Source: Polaribacter reichenbachii (GTDB taxonomy: Bacteria; Bacteroidota; Bacteroidia; Flavobacteriales; Flavobacteriaceae). From it: a stretch of 64,000 bases of DNA. Below are positions 43,078 through 52,652 of the stretch, one piece after another. Positions within the stretch are counted from its first letter, which is position 1. Every line of letters starts with the position of its first letter. The position numbers were made by a program, and so were the translations under genes. The stretch covers positions 1,674,001 to 1,738,000 of the forward strand of contig NZ_CP019419.1 in assembly GCF_001975665.1 (NCBI RefSeq), given 5' to 3'. The notes beneath the pieces were generated by a model. That model saw nothing but the letters and a program-made list of their open reading frames with translations. It made no database searches and was not told the DNA's origin.

Positions 43078-44550
43078 ATGAAAAATTTAAACTTAATTTT
43101 AGTTGCTTTACTAATTATTTCTTGTGGTCGAGAAAAAAAATCAAGAAATATTACCTTTAAACCAGATTGGATAAACCAAGTAGGCTCGCAAGATATTTCT
43201 GTAAAAAGTAAGACTTATTTTGTAAATGATTTTGGGGCAAAAGGAGATGAAAAAACATTGAACACAGATGCTATTCAACAAGCAATTAATGAATGTTCTA
43301 AAAATGGAGGAGGGATTGTTACTTTTAAGCCAGGTGTTTATTTAACGGGTTCTATCTTTATTAAAAGTAATATTAAATTTATTATTCCTAAAGGAACTGA
43401 GATTAAAGGAAGTGAAAATATAAAAGATTATAAAGAAATAGATACAAGAATTGCTGGTATAGAAATGGAATGGCCTGCAGCTTTAATAAATATTAGAAAT
43501 CAAAAAAATGTTTCTCTAGAAGGTGAAGGAATTATTGATGGACAAGGAAAAGTACATTGGGATTATTATTGGGATTTACGAAAAAATGACTACGAACCAA
43601 GAGGCTTACGATGGATTGTAGACTACGATGCAAAAAGACCAAGAACTGTTTTAGTATCTAATTCTAAAAATATTTTTGTTAAAGATTTAAACATTAAAAG
43701 AGCAGGTTTTTGGACGGTACAAATATTATATTCAGAGTATATAACAGTTGATGGTTTATTAATTCAAAACAATATTGGAGGTCATGGGCCTAGTACTGAT
43801 GGTATTGATATTGATTCTTCTAAATGGATTTTAGTCCAGAATTGTGATATTGATTGTAATGATGATAATTTCTGTTTAAAAGCAGGAAGAGATTGGGATG
43901 GCCAACGTGTAAACAAATCAACAGAATATGTAGTTATTAAAGATTGTATTGCAAGGCAAGGTGCAGGTCTTTTTACTTTAGGAAGCGAGACTTCTGGGAG
44001 TATACGTCATGTATATGTTTCTAATATTAAGGGTTTAGGTACTAAAAATGGATTAAATATTAAATCTGCAACCAATAGAGGAGGAACAGTAGAAGATATT
44101 TATATGGAAAACATTCAGATGGATACTGTAAGAACCTTTATAGAAGTTTCGATGAATTGGAATCCAAATTATAGTTACTCTAAATTACCAAAAGAGTTTA
44201 ACCCTGATTCAATTCCAGTTCATTGGAAAAAGATGCTAAAAAAGGTAGAACCAGAAAAAGGAATACCGACTTTTAAAAATATTACCATAAATAATGTTAA
44301 CGTCAAAGGTGCTAAAAAAGCCATTAATGTAAACGGTATGGAAAAATCAATTATAAAAAATTTTACTTTAAATGATGTTTCTATATCTGCAGAAACAGCT
44401 GGTAGCATTAATTACAGCGAAAATTGGACATTAAATAATGTGAAAATTATTACAAAAGATAGTACAAAGGTAGTTTTGAAAAACACATCAAAAATTAATT
44501 TTAATGATGATGTTTATTCAAAAAAAGACGGTTCAAAAATTAAAAATTAG
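43078..44550 (+). CDS. GH28-family polygalacturonase / rhamnogalacturonan hydrolase
   Basis: A lipoprotein of 490 aa (signal ALLIISCGREKK) with the GH28 beta-helix. The opening YFVNDFGAKGDEKTLNTDAI with AINECSKNGGGIVTFKPGVY is typical. The catalytic aspartates lie in GPSTDGIDIDSS and CNDDNFCLKAGRDWDG, and the histidine/arginine site in SETSGSIRHVYVSNIKG. It would hydrolyse galacturonic acid linkages in homogalacturonan or the GalA-Rha backbone, either endo or exo. It is a single-gene unit behind operator site G and is the rightmost gene of the pectin locus. A 20-bp inverted repeat follows it, then the thr genes. Confidence 0.9.
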   Translation: MKNLNLILVALLIISCGREKKSRNITFKPDWINQVGSQDISVKSKTYFVNDFGAKGDEKTLNTDAIQQAINECSKNGGGIVTFKPGVYLTGSIFIKSNIKFIIPKGTEIKGSENIKDYKEIDTRIAGIEMEWPAALINIRNQKNVSLEGEGIIDGQGKVHWDYYWDLRKNDYEPRGLRWIVDYDAKRPRTVLVSNSKNIFVKDLNIKRAGFWTVQILYSEYITVDGLLIQNNIGGHGPSTDGIDIDSSKWILVQNCDIDCNDDNFCLKAGRDWDGQRVNKSTEYVVIKDCIARQGAGLFTLGSETSGSIRHVYVSNIKGLGTKNGLNIKSATNRGGTVEDIYMENIQMDTVRTFIEVSMNWNPNYSYSKLPKEFNPDSIPVHWKKMLKKVEPEKGIPTFKNITINNVNVKGAKKAINVNGMEKSIIKNFTLNDVSISAETAGSINYSENWTLNNVKIITKDSTKVVLKNTSKINFNDDVYSKKDGSKIKN

Positions 44551-44567
44551 ATTTTCTAACAGTATCT

Positions 44568-44642
44568 ACTTGCAATTAACTTATATCTTTATTTATCATT
44601 TTGAGTAATCACTTTAAATATTGATATAAGTTAATTGCAAGT
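44568..44642. repeat. 20-bp perfect inverted repeat with 35-bp loop
   Basis: Positions 44568-44587 are the exact reverse complement of 44623-44642; both arms include TTGCAATTAACTTATATC or its complement. It sits between the convergent ends of GH28 and thrC. There is no T-run and the arms are AT-rich, so it is not a typical terminator. Confidence 0.75.
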
Positions 44643-44657
44643 GTTTAAATATTAAAA

Positions 44658-45941
44658 TTATTTCATTAAATATGCTTTCAAATCTTCATAAGAAGCAGCT
44701 TTAATAGCCACTTTTTTATTGTCAATTACTTTTTTAATTTGCTCCGGAATTTCAACTTTTACAGGTAACGTTTCTTCTACAACATCTAAAAATTTAACAG
44801 GATGCGCAGTTTCTAAAAATACACCAAACTCGTTTTCTTTTAATCCGTGTTTTTTTAAACCTAAGTAACCAACTGCTCCATGAGGGTCTGCAATATAACC
44901 CGAATTTTCATAGATCTTTTTCATTGTGGCACGAGTTTCATCATCAGTAAAACTATATGATGAAAAAGCACTTTTTAAAGTTTCTAAATCATTATTAAAC
45001 AATTCTCTAATTCTAATAAAGTTACTTGGGTTACCAACATCCATAGCATTAGAAATTGTTGCTTTCGATGGTTTTGGTGTGTAAACTCCGTCTTCTAAAT
45101 AATTAGGTACAGTGTCATTTACGTTTGTTGATGCAACAAAATGTTTAATGGGTAAACCTAATTTTTGCGCCATAATTCCTGCACAAATATTACCGAAATT
45201 TCCACTTGGTACAGAAAAAACAAGATCTTTATGTTGTTTGTGTAATTCTTTATAAGCAAAGAAAAAGTAAAACATTTGTGGCAACCAACGTGCAACATTT
45301 ATAGAGTTTGCAGAGGTTAAGGTTCTTGAAATTTCTTCATCTAAAAAAGCAGTTTTTACCATATCTTGGCAATCATCAAAAACACCATCTACTTCTAAAG
45401 CTGTAATATTTTGTCCTAAAGTAGTTAACTGTTTTTCTTGAATATCGCTTACTTTTCCTGAAGGATATAAAATAACGACATTAACACCTTTTGCACCTAA
45501 AAAACCATTGGCAACAGCACCACCTGTATCGCCTGAAGTGGCAACTAAAACAGTAACTTCATCACGATTATCTCTATTAAAATACTCCAAGCATTTTGCC
45601 ATAAATTTTGCACCAACATCTTTAAAAGCCATTGTTGGTCCGTGAAATAATTCTAAGGTTGCAATGTTATCATCTACCTTAACTACAGGAAAATCAAAAG
45701 AAACAGTTTCTGCAATAATTTCTTTTAAAATATCTGTTGGTATTTCATTACCTACAAATTGTTTGATAACTTCAAAAGCAATTTCGTGATTGGAATAATC
45801 AGAAATATTATCGATAAAATCTTTTGATAAAGGTGTAATGTTTTCTGGAAAATAGATTCCTCTATCTTTTGCTAAACCTTCTACAACAGCGTTTTTAAAA
45901 GTTGTATTTGGTGATTTATGGTGTAAACTGTAATAGTTCAT
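44658..45941 (-). CDS. thrC: Threonine synthase
   Basis: A PLP enzyme of 427 aa making threonine from O-phosphohomoserine, the last step of the pathway. The N-terminal YYSLHHKSPNTTFKNAVVEG and the PLP-lysine stretch ELFHGPTMAFKDVGAKFM are clear, and TSGDTGGAVANGF and FSVPSGNFGNICAG bind the cofactor phosphate. The length fits the bacterial ThrC type. It is the last of three genes in order thrA, thrB, thrC on the minus strand, separated from thrB by an 86-bp spacer full of short repeats. Confidence 0.96.
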   Translation of the reverse strand: MNYYSLHHKSPNTTFKNAVVEGLAKDRGIYFPENITPLSKDFIDNISDYSNHEIAFEVIKQFVGNEIPTDILKEIIAETVSFDFPVVKVDDNIATLELFHGPTMAFKDVGAKFMAKCLEYFNRDNRDEVTVLVATSGDTGGAVANGFLGAKGVNVVILYPSGKVSDIQEKQLTTLGQNITALEVDGVFDDCQDMVKTAFLDEEISRTLTSANSINVARWLPQMFYFFFAYKELHKQHKDLVFSVPSGNFGNICAGIMAQKLGLPIKHFVASTNVNDTVPNYLEDGVYTPKPSKATISNAMDVGNPSNFIRIRELFNNDLETLKSAFSSYSFTDDETRATMKKIYENSGYIADPHGAVGYLGLKKHGLKENEFGVFLETAHPVKFLDVVEETLPVKVEIPEQIKKVIDNKKVAIKAASYEDLKAYLMK

Positions 45942-45950
45942 TTTATTTTT

Positions 45951-46026
45951 TGCTTTATGCCTTAAGCTTTATGCAATAGGCAGAGTTTACAAATTGCTTT
46001 AAACATATTGCCTAAAGCATATTGCT
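45951..46026. repeat. Spacer of degenerate short repeats between thrB and thrC
   Basis: Near-copies of GCTTTATGC, GCTTTAAAC, GCCTTAAGC and ATTGCCTAAAGC follow one another in both orientations. The region can fold on itself (for example GCTTTATGCCTTAAGC with TTGCCTAAAGC) and looks like a low-complexity flavobacterial intergenic repeat. Confidence 0.5.
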
Positions 46027-46027
46027 T

Positions 46028-46948
46028 TTAAATTATTTTTATTCCTACAGGATTTACTTTGGATGCGTAAAGTTCAAAATCAATTCCTTTATCTCTGTAA
46101 CTTTTTTCGATGGCATTATAAACTTCTTTCTGAATTTCATCACCTTTACAAAGTGCAAAAATTGTGGGTCCAGAACCAGAAATTCCTGCGCCCAAAGCTC
46201 CTGCTTCTATAGCAGCATTCTTTACTTCATCAAAATAAGGAATTAACTTTTTACGATAAGGTTCTACAATAATATCTACTAAAGAATTACTGATTAAATT
46301 ATAGTTATTAGAGTGTAAGCCAGAAATTAATCCACCAACATTTGCCCATTGTGTAACTGCATCTTTTAAAAGAATTTCTTTTGGTAAAACTTCTCTAGCG
46401 TCTTTGGTTTTAATTTCTATCTGCGGATGAATGGCTACCAATCTTAATTCATTGGGTACAGGCAATTTTATGATTTCTAATGGCTCGTAACTTCTAATTA
46501 ATACAAAACCACCGTAAATTGCAGCTGCAACATTATCTGCAATTGCGCTTCCGCAAGCAACTTCTTCTCCAAACATTGCAAATTTTGTGAGTTCTAATTC
46601 AGAATAGATATTGCCTAATAATTGATTTGCGCCAAAAGCAGCACCAGCAGCACTTGCAGCAGAACTACCCAATCCACTTCCAGGAGAAAAACCTTTATGA
46701 ATAGTAAGTTGTACGCCAAAATCTGCATTTGCTTCTAACAATATTTTTTGAACCACAGCGCTTGCAGCATTTTTATCAACATCATAAGTTAAATCTGCAC
46801 CTGTTATATTCGTTATCTCTACCCCTAAATTTGGTGATTTGGTAAATGTCATTTCATCACCAATAGCATCTACAGCAAAACCTAAAGAATCATAACCACA
46901 AGAAACGTTGGCTACTGTTGCAGGAGAAAATATTTTTAAATAATCCAT
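46028..46948 (-). CDS. thrB: Homoserine kinase
   Basis: A GHMP-family kinase of 306 aa that phosphorylates homoserine for ThrC. The N-terminal MDYLKIFSPATVANVSCGYD opens the fold. The ATP loop is SPGSGLGSSAASAAGAAFG, and the C-terminal glycine motif GALGAGISGSGPTIFALC is present. A longer frame begins at a TTG (46976-46978), but the ATG at 46946-46948 matches the family's N-terminus and is chosen. It lies 66 bp downstream of thrA; that gap contains CAGT/ACTG-type short repeats (46972-47012). Confidence 0.95.
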   Translation of the reverse strand: MDYLKIFSPATVANVSCGYDSLGFAVDAIGDEMTFTKSPNLGVEITNITGADLTYDVDKNAASAVVQKILLEANADFGVQLTIHKGFSPGSGLGSSAASAAGAAFGANQLLGNIYSELELTKFAMFGEEVACGSAIADNVAAAIYGGFVLIRSYEPLEIIKLPVPNELRLVAIHPQIEIKTKDAREVLPKEILLKDAVTQWANVGGLISGLHSNNYNLISNSLVDIIVEPYRKKLIPYFDEVKNAAIEAGALGAGISGSGPTIFALCKGDEIQKEVYNAIEKSYRDKGIDFELYASKVNPVGIKII

Positions 46949-47014
46949 TTTTTTTAGTTTGGAGTAAATAGTTTTCAAGTATCAGTTAATTACTGTTTAC
47001 TGAACACTGCTTAC

Positions 47015-49453
47015 TTATTTATTTGCAATTCTAATTATATCAGCAAAAATACCAGAAGCAGTAACGTCTGCACCTGCACCTGCACCTTTTATAATTAAAG
47101 GATTTTCTGGGTATCTGTCTGTAAAAAATAACACAATATTATCACTACCTTCTAAATTGTAAAAAGGATGATCTGCAGGTATGTGTTGTAAACCAACATT
47201 TGCTTTTCCGTCTACAAATTCTGCTACATATTTTAAACGACAATCTTTGTCATTGGCTTGTTTAAATATGTCTTGAAAATGATTTTCGTGCTTTGTTAAA
47301 GCAGCATAAAAATCATCATTGTTTGTTGTGTTTAAGGCTTCTTCTGGTAAAAAAGCATTCTTTTTAATGTCTTCTAACTCCATTTTAAAACTACTTTCTC
47401 TAGCAAGAATTAAAATTTTTCTAGCAACATCTACACCACTTAAATCAATTTTTGGATCTGGTTCAGTGTAGCCTTCTTTTTGAGCTTGAGCAACAACATT
47501 ATGAAATGTTGAACTTTGATCAAAATTATTAAAAACAAAGTTTAAACTACCAGATAAAACTGCTTGAATTTTATGAATTCGATCACCAGAATTCACTAAG
47601 TTTTTTAATGTGTCTATAATTGGTAAACCTGCACCAACATTCGTTTCGAATAAGAATGAAGCATTGTATTTTTTTGATACTTCTTTTAATTTTTTATAAT
47701 TATAAAAACTAGAAGCACAAGCAATTTTATTACAAGTTACTACAGAAATACTGTCTTTTAAATATTTTTCATACACCTCAGAAACTGCTTGGTTTGCTGT
47801 ATTATCAACAAAAACACTATTTCTATGATTAGCTTCTTTTACTTTTATGTAAAAATTATCTAAGCTTGTTGGCTCTCCGTTTTCTAATAAATCTTTCCAG
47901 TTTTCTAGATTAATTCCAGCATCATCAAAAACCATTTTTCTAGAATTCGAAATACCAATAACTCTAATATTTAGTTTTAAGTTTTCTATTAAGAATTTTT
48001 TTTGCTGATGTAATTGTGCTAAAAAGCGCTCGCCAACATTACCAACTCCAGTTACAAATAAGTTTAACTGTTTGGTTCTTTCTTCAAAAAATTGTTCGTG
48101 TAAAGTATTTAATGCCTTTTTAGCATCATATTTATTAATAACTGCAGAGATATTTTTTTCTGATGAACCTTGGGCAATTGCTCTAACATTTACATTATTT
48201 CTACCTAAAGCACTAAACATTTGTCCGCTTAAACCTTGGTAGTTTTTCATACTTTCGCCAACTACAGCAATAATTGCCAAATCATTTTCTACAATAATTG
48301 GTTTTATCTTTTTTCTATAAATTTCTATACTAAAAGTTTCGTCTAAAATAGTTTTTGCTTTTTCTGCATCAGCATCATAAACACCTACACAAATAGAATG
48401 TTCTGATGAGGCTTGCGTAATAAAAACTACATTAATTTTAGCTACAGAAAGTGCTTCGAATAAACGTTTAGAAAAACCAGGAATACCAATCATTCCTCCA
48501 CCTTCTAAGGTAATTAAACTAATATCTTCTATATGCGAAATTCCTTTTACTTCATTTCCATTTTCAGGATCGTTAGAAATTAAAGTTCCGAAGTTTTCAG
48601 GATCGAAAGTGTTTTTAATTCTAATCGGAATTTCTTTACGTAAAGCTGGTTGAATTGTTGGCGGATACAAAACTTTTGCTCCAAAATGAGACAATTCCAT
48701 TGCTTCTTCGTAAGAGATTTCTGCAATAGGATACGCTTGTTTTACAATTCTAGGATTTGCAGTAAACATACCACTTACATCTGTCCAGATTTGTAATTCA
48801 TCAGCATTTAAAGCAGCAGCATAAATAGCAGCAGAAAAATCAGAACCACCCCTACCTAAAGTTGTAGTTTCTTCTGCTGTATTCGAAGAAATAAATCCGC
48901 CTAATACTGTAATTTTATGTTGGTTGTCGTGAAAAAATATTGCAATATTTTTATTAGTAACTTCAAAATTTACTTGCGCATTTAAATACTCATCATTAGT
49001 AATAATTAAATCTCTACTTTCTTTATGAGTTGCGTCTAAAGTTTCTTTTGCAGCTTTTGCAATAATGTAAGACGATAATCTTTCTCCAAAACTAGAAACT
49101 TTTGCCAATGTTTTGTTGGATAATTCTTGAAGTAAGAAAATACCTTCGTAAATAGAAATTAAACGATCAAATAGATACGTGATTTCTTCAGTAACTTCTT
49201 TTTTATTTTTGATAATTAAATCATCAATTACTCTAAAATGCAATTCTTTAATTAACTCTAAAATTTCTTTTGCAGCTGTAATATCTTCTAAAGCTTCATT
49301 AGCACCTGCTAAAAGTTTATCTGTTGTTTTACCAAATGCAGATACTATAACTGCTACTTTTTGTTCTTCTGATGTTTTAGCAATAATGCTTAAAACTTGT
49401 TTTATTTTTTCTGAATTGGCTACTGAAGAGCCTCCGAATTTTAATACTTTCAT
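47015..49453 (-). CDS. thrA: Bifunctional aspartate kinase / homoserine dehydrogenase
   Basis: A fused enzyme of 812 aa. Residues 1-290 are aspartokinase (MKVLKFGGSSVANSEKIKQV, then TTLGRGGSDFSAAIYAAA and ELQIWTDVSGMFTANPRIV). Two ACT domains for threonine feedback lie at about 300-455 (VVFITQASSEHSICVGVYDA, NVRAIAQGSSEKNISAVIN). Homoserine dehydrogenase fills about 465-812 (NLFVTGVGNVGERFLAQLHQ, VLSGSLNFVFN, KGAGAGADVTASGIFADIIR). The length matches the ThrA/MetL type. It is the first gene of the operon, preceded by a 96-bp gap after a Thr/Ile-rich leader peptide, so expression is probably controlled by threonine/isoleucine supply. Confidence 0.97.
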   Translation of the reverse strand: MKVLKFGGSSVANSEKIKQVLSIIAKTSEEQKVAVIVSAFGKTTDKLLAGANEALEDITAAKEILELIKELHFRVIDDLIIKNKKEVTEEITYLFDRLISIYEGIFLLQELSNKTLAKVSSFGERLSSYIIAKAAKETLDATHKESRDLIITNDEYLNAQVNFEVTNKNIAIFFHDNQHKITVLGGFISSNTAEETTTLGRGGSDFSAAIYAAALNADELQIWTDVSGMFTANPRIVKQAYPIAEISYEEAMELSHFGAKVLYPPTIQPALRKEIPIRIKNTFDPENFGTLISNDPENGNEVKGISHIEDISLITLEGGGMIGIPGFSKRLFEALSVAKINVVFITQASSEHSICVGVYDADAEKAKTILDETFSIEIYRKKIKPIIVENDLAIIAVVGESMKNYQGLSGQMFSALGRNNVNVRAIAQGSSEKNISAVINKYDAKKALNTLHEQFFEERTKQLNLFVTGVGNVGERFLAQLHQQKKFLIENLKLNIRVIGISNSRKMVFDDAGINLENWKDLLENGEPTSLDNFYIKVKEANHRNSVFVDNTANQAVSEVYEKYLKDSISVVTCNKIACASSFYNYKKLKEVSKKYNASFLFETNVGAGLPIIDTLKNLVNSGDRIHKIQAVLSGSLNFVFNNFDQSSTFHNVVAQAQKEGYTEPDPKIDLSGVDVARKILILARESSFKMELEDIKKNAFLPEEALNTTNNDDFYAALTKHENHFQDIFKQANDKDCRLKYVAEFVDGKANVGLQHIPADHPFYNLEGSDNIVLFFTDRYPENPLIIKGAGAGADVTASGIFADIIRIANK

Positions 49454-49549
49454 CTTAAATTGATAAATAGTTTGTAATTTTTTTATAGTTTTTATTTCGA
49501 TTTGTACGAAACAATAAATAACCTAGGTAATATGTATATAGCAGAACCC

Positions 49550-49594
49550 CTAAAGGGTAATAGTTGTAGTTGATGTGCGAATAATGGTGTTCAT
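49550..49594 (-). CDS. thrL: thr operon leader peptide
   Basis: A 14-residue ORF, MNTIIRTSTTTITL, with ATG at 49592-49594 and TAG at 49550-49552. Six of 14 residues are threonine and three are isoleucine, the two end products controlled by ThrA. That is the hallmark of an attenuation leader like E. coli thrL. It lies between a TAnnTTTG promoter and thrA, 96 bp before the thrA ATG. The stop codon sits in a small self-complementary element (ACCC-TTTA-GGGGT). The regulatory mechanism downstream of the peptide is not obvious because no classic terminator can be drawn. Confidence 0.75.
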   Translation of the reverse strand: MNTIIRTSTTTITL

Positions 49595-49658
49595 AGAAAT
49601 ACATACTACAGAAGTAGTTTTAGAAGAATTTGTATTTAATTTAGAAAGATTCACACCA

Positions 49659-49666
49659 CAAAAATA
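49659..49666 (-). promoter_or_regulatory. -7 promoter element of the thr operon
   Basis: TATTTTTG on the minus strand, a perfect TAnnTTTG. Transcription would start near 49653, leaving about 58 nt before the leader peptide. No TTTG -33 element is seen at 19-20 bp. Confidence 0.55.
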
Positions 49667-49778
49667 GAAGTATTATTTATTTTGATGGGTTTTGATGCGT
49701 ATTATTTTAAGAAAATTATTAAAAAATGTAATGTTCGTAATAATTATCAAAATAATTAATAATAATTTAATGTATAAT

Positions 49779-51332
49779 TTATTTCTTTGATTTTTCTTTA
49801 ATTATCAAAGCAATAGGTTTGTTTTTTATTTTACTTTCTAACCAAGATAGAATGTCTAAATACAAAAATGCTCTTTTTTCATACGGATGATTTTCAAACT
49901 TTTGCAGTTTAGTGTGTATTTTTTTAAACTCATTTTTTATTTCGTGAGGAAAAACATCACTCAAATCTCTAATAGATGTTAAGAAAATCTTTTGAACTTC
50001 TTGTAGATTTTCCATTTTTAGAAGAAATTTATAAGTATCTAAAAACTGTCTTTCTAAATCATAATCTAATCCACATTCATAATGTGCAATCAAATTTAAA
50101 ATTCTAGCAAAACATTGCAAATCTTCTGCAGAACTTAAGTTTTTAGATTTTATTATTTTTTGCAAATAAGCAATACATAATTCGTTTTTACCCATCCCAA
50201 AATACAAACAAGCAATTTTGTAATACAACATTACAATATAATGACTGTCTAATCTATTTCTGTAATCTTGTATTTTTTGGTTGATGATTTCTACTAAATA
50301 TTCGCCTTCAGAAAAAGTAGCTTCTAAAAAATGTAAGTGTAATTTATTAGCATACAAATACTGAAAAATTAAAAGCTCTGTATTTGTATTCGATGGAATT
50401 GTATTTTGCTCAATTTCCTCTTCAAAAGCGATTAGCTCTCTTTTAAATGTAGATTTCTTTTTTACAAAAAACGATGCTTCTAAAAGATAATTTATCCCTT
50501 TTAAATAAAAAACAGGATGTTGTAAAATATGTTTTTTATCTTCTTTAAATAAATCTACCCATTTTCTGGCGTATTTATAACTCTGTAAAAAATCTTGAGT
50601 TAAAAAACTGTACCATAAATGCGATTTGTACAACCATAATTTTTCTCTAAAACCTAAATCTTCAAAATTGTATTTTGGTAATCTTTTATGGAAGTATTGG
50701 TTAATAAACTCTAATTCTTCGTTGTTTTTTACATATCCATTTTGTAATAAATGACTATATAGTTGTAATGATAAATTAGATAATTTACTGGCAATTACAT
50801 TTTGCTGGCTTAGCGTTTTTGCTTGCACAGAAAGTTGATCTGCTCTATTACTTAAACTTCTTGTAATGTATTGTGTTTCAATTACTTTTTCTAGTTCAAC
50901 AATTTCGTAAGCAATGTTTTTTTCTTCGTTTTCTAAAGCTAAATTTTTAGCCTTATCTAATAATTTTAAACTCTGTTTGTATAATCCTTTTTGATATAAA
51001 ACTGTAGCAAAATCAAGTTGTTCTCTTATTTGAATTCTAATATTTTTATGAGCAGGATTTAAACGTAAACTAATTAAAATCTGTTTATATAAATGAGCTT
51101 TTAAGTTTGATAGTTGTTGTTTGGAGACAATTCCGCTATTAATTATTACTTTTTCATCATAGATTTTTAGCTTTTCTAAGAACTTGAAAAGCGAAAAAAA
51201 CTTGGCGTCAATATTACCACCTAATCTACCAACATATAAGTTGAATTGCCTCTTTTCAGACTTGGTTAAAGACTTGATTAATATAAAAAGAGCATCGTTT
51301 TGATTATTGACTGATGTAGTAGTTTTACTCAT
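49779..51332 (-). CDS. Unrecognised helical repeat (TPR-like) protein
   Basis: A soluble protein of 517 aa with no signal peptide or membrane segment that I do not recognise as a named family. It is almost entirely alpha-helical. The start ALFILIKSLTKSEKRQFNLY is followed by paired helices with TPR-like spacing (FATVLYQKGLYKQSLKLLDK, KIACLYFGMGKNELCIAYLQ, FARILNLIAHYECGLDYDLE). It is probably a scaffold or a protein-protein interaction module, and I believe similar conserved hypothetical proteins occur widely in Flavobacteriia. It is transcribed divergently from leuA and away from the thr leader; no functional link is evident. Confidence 0.7.
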   Translation of the reverse strand: MSKTTTSVNNQNDALFILIKSLTKSEKRQFNLYVGRLGGNIDAKFFSLFKFLEKLKIYDEKVIINSGIVSKQQLSNLKAHLYKQILISLRLNPAHKNIRIQIREQLDFATVLYQKGLYKQSLKLLDKAKNLALENEEKNIAYEIVELEKVIETQYITRSLSNRADQLSVQAKTLSQQNVIASKLSNLSLQLYSHLLQNGYVKNNEELEFINQYFHKRLPKYNFEDLGFREKLWLYKSHLWYSFLTQDFLQSYKYARKWVDLFKEDKKHILQHPVFYLKGINYLLEASFFVKKKSTFKRELIAFEEEIEQNTIPSNTNTELLIFQYLYANKLHLHFLEATFSEGEYLVEIINQKIQDYRNRLDSHYIVMLYYKIACLYFGMGKNELCIAYLQKIIKSKNLSSAEDLQCFARILNLIAHYECGLDYDLERQFLDTYKFLLKMENLQEVQKIFLTSIRDLSDVFPHEIKNEFKKIHTKLQKFENHPYEKRAFLYLDILSWLESKIKNKPIALIIKEKSKK

Positions 51333-51426
51333 AAATTACTGATTATAAAATACTTGTGTTTTAGCTAAGTATATTAGAAATCGTACTGAACTGTAAAAAT
51401 AACCATTTATTTTAATCTCATTAATA

Positions 51427-51434
51427 TACATTTG
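51427..51434 (+). promoter_or_regulatory. -7 promoter element of leuAB
   Basis: TACATTTG, a perfect TAnnTTTG, about 30 bp before the leuA ATG. The same octamer precedes ilvA. No leader peptide is found here. Confidence 0.5.
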
Positions 51435-51463
51435 ATTAAATATAAAGATAATCTTTACAAATT

Positions 51464-52639
51464 ATGCAAGATAATAAGGTTCAAATTTTTGATACAACTT
51501 TAAGAGATGGAGAGCAAGTGCCTGGCTGTAAGTTAGATACTAATCAAAAATTGGTTATAGCAGAAAGATTAGATTTACTAGGTGTAAATGTAATTGAAGC
51601 TGGTTTTCCTGTTTCTAGTCCTGGAGATTTTACTTCTGTCTCAGAAATAGCTAAAATTGTAAAAAATGCAACAGTTTGTGGTTTAACTAGAGCTGTAGAA
51701 AACGATATTAAAGTAGCAGCAGAAGCATTAAAATTTGCAAATCATCCAAGAATTCACACTGGTATTGGTACTAGTGATTCTCATATACAATTCAAATTTA
51801 ACTCAACAAGAGAAAAAGTAATAGAAAGAGCTGTAAAAGCTGTATCTTATGCAAAATCTTTTGTGGAAGATGTAGAGTTTTACGCAGAAGATGCAGGTAG
51901 AACAGATAATGAGTTTTTAGCAAGAGTATGTGAAGAGGTTATTAAAGCAGGTGCAACTGTTTTAAACATTCCAGATACAACAGGTTATTGTTTACCAGAA
52001 GAGTATGGTGCAAAAATGAAATATTTGCGTGAAAACGTAAAAGGAATAGAAAATGTAATTCTTTCTTGCCACTGTCATAACGATTTAGGTTTGGCAACAG
52101 CAAACTCAATTTCTGGTGTTATTAATGGAGCTCGTCAAATAGAATGTACTATAAACGGGATAGGAGAAAGAGCAGGAAATACAGCTTTAGAAGAGGTTGT
52201 AATGGTGTTAAAACAACATCCATATTTAAATTTAGAAACTTCTATCAATACAAAATTATTATACGATACAAGTATAATGGTTCGTGAAAGTATGGGAATG
52301 CCTGTGCAACCAAATAAAGCAATTGTAGGTGCAAATGCATTTGCACATAGTTCTGGAATTCATCAAGATGGAGTAATAAAAAACAGAGAAACATACGAAA
52401 TTATGGATCCTGAAGATGTTGGTGTTACAGAAAGTGCAATTGTTTTAACAGCAAGAAGTGGTAGAGCTGCTTTGGCTTATAGAGCTAAAAAAATTGGTTA
52501 CGAATTAACTAAGGTTCAATTAGATACTGCTTATACATCATTTTTAGAAACTGCTGATAAGCAAAAAGAAGTAAAAGATGATGATATTCATTTAATAATG
52601 AAAGAAGTTAATAAAACATCAAAAATAGCAATGGCTTAA
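51464..52639 (+). CDS. leuA: 2-isopropylmalate synthase, short form
   Basis: A protein of 391 aa condensing 2-oxoisovalerate and acetyl-CoA, the first step of leucine synthesis. It has the signature [19 protein letters not shown] at the N-terminus, the metal histidines in [16 protein letters not shown] and [16 protein letters not shown], and [13 protein letters not shown] near residue 305. It lacks the C-terminal LeuA regulatory domain that gives leucine feedback inhibition in the 500-aa enzymes, as expected for the short type. Homocitrate or citramalate synthase are alternatives within the family, but the adjacent leuB supports leuA. Confidence 0.9.
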   Translation: MQDNKVQIFDTTLRDGEQVPGCKLDTNQKLVIAERLDLLGVNVIEAGFPVSSPGDFTSVSEIAKIVKNATVCGLTRAVENDIKVAAEALKFANHPRIHTGIGTSDSHIQFKFNSTREKVIERAVKAVSYAKSFVEDVEFYAEDAGRTDNEFLARVCEEVIKAGATVLNIPDTTGYCLPEEYGAKMKYLRENVKGIENVILSCHCHNDLGLATANSISGVINGARQIECTINGIGERAGNTALEEVVMVLKQHPYLNLETSINTKLLYDTSIMVRESMGMPVQPNKAIVGANAFAHSSGIHQDGVIKNRETYEIMDPEDVGVTESAIVLTARSGRAALAYRAKKIGYELTKVQLDTAYTSFLETADKQKEVKDDDIHLIMKEVNKTSKIAMA

Positions 52640-52652
52640 ATGTAATAGAATT

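Larger units (their letters stand above)
49454..49778. other. Leader region of the thr operon
   Basis: A 325-bp gap upstream of thrA. It holds a -7 box, a short hairpin (ACTAC / GTAGT, 49603-49616) just before the leader peptide, and the leader ORF. A TATGTAT segment before the leader ATG is complementary to an ATACATA segment after the leader stop. I see no GC-rich terminator with a T-run here. The stretch from 49667 to 49778 shows nothing else. Confidence 0.5.

Noticed and set aside
49498..49545. Intrinsic terminator for the thr leader
   Set aside because: The only stem I can draw (TTTCG / CGAAA) is 5 bp and AT-rich and has no proper T-run on the minus strand, so I do not call a terminator.
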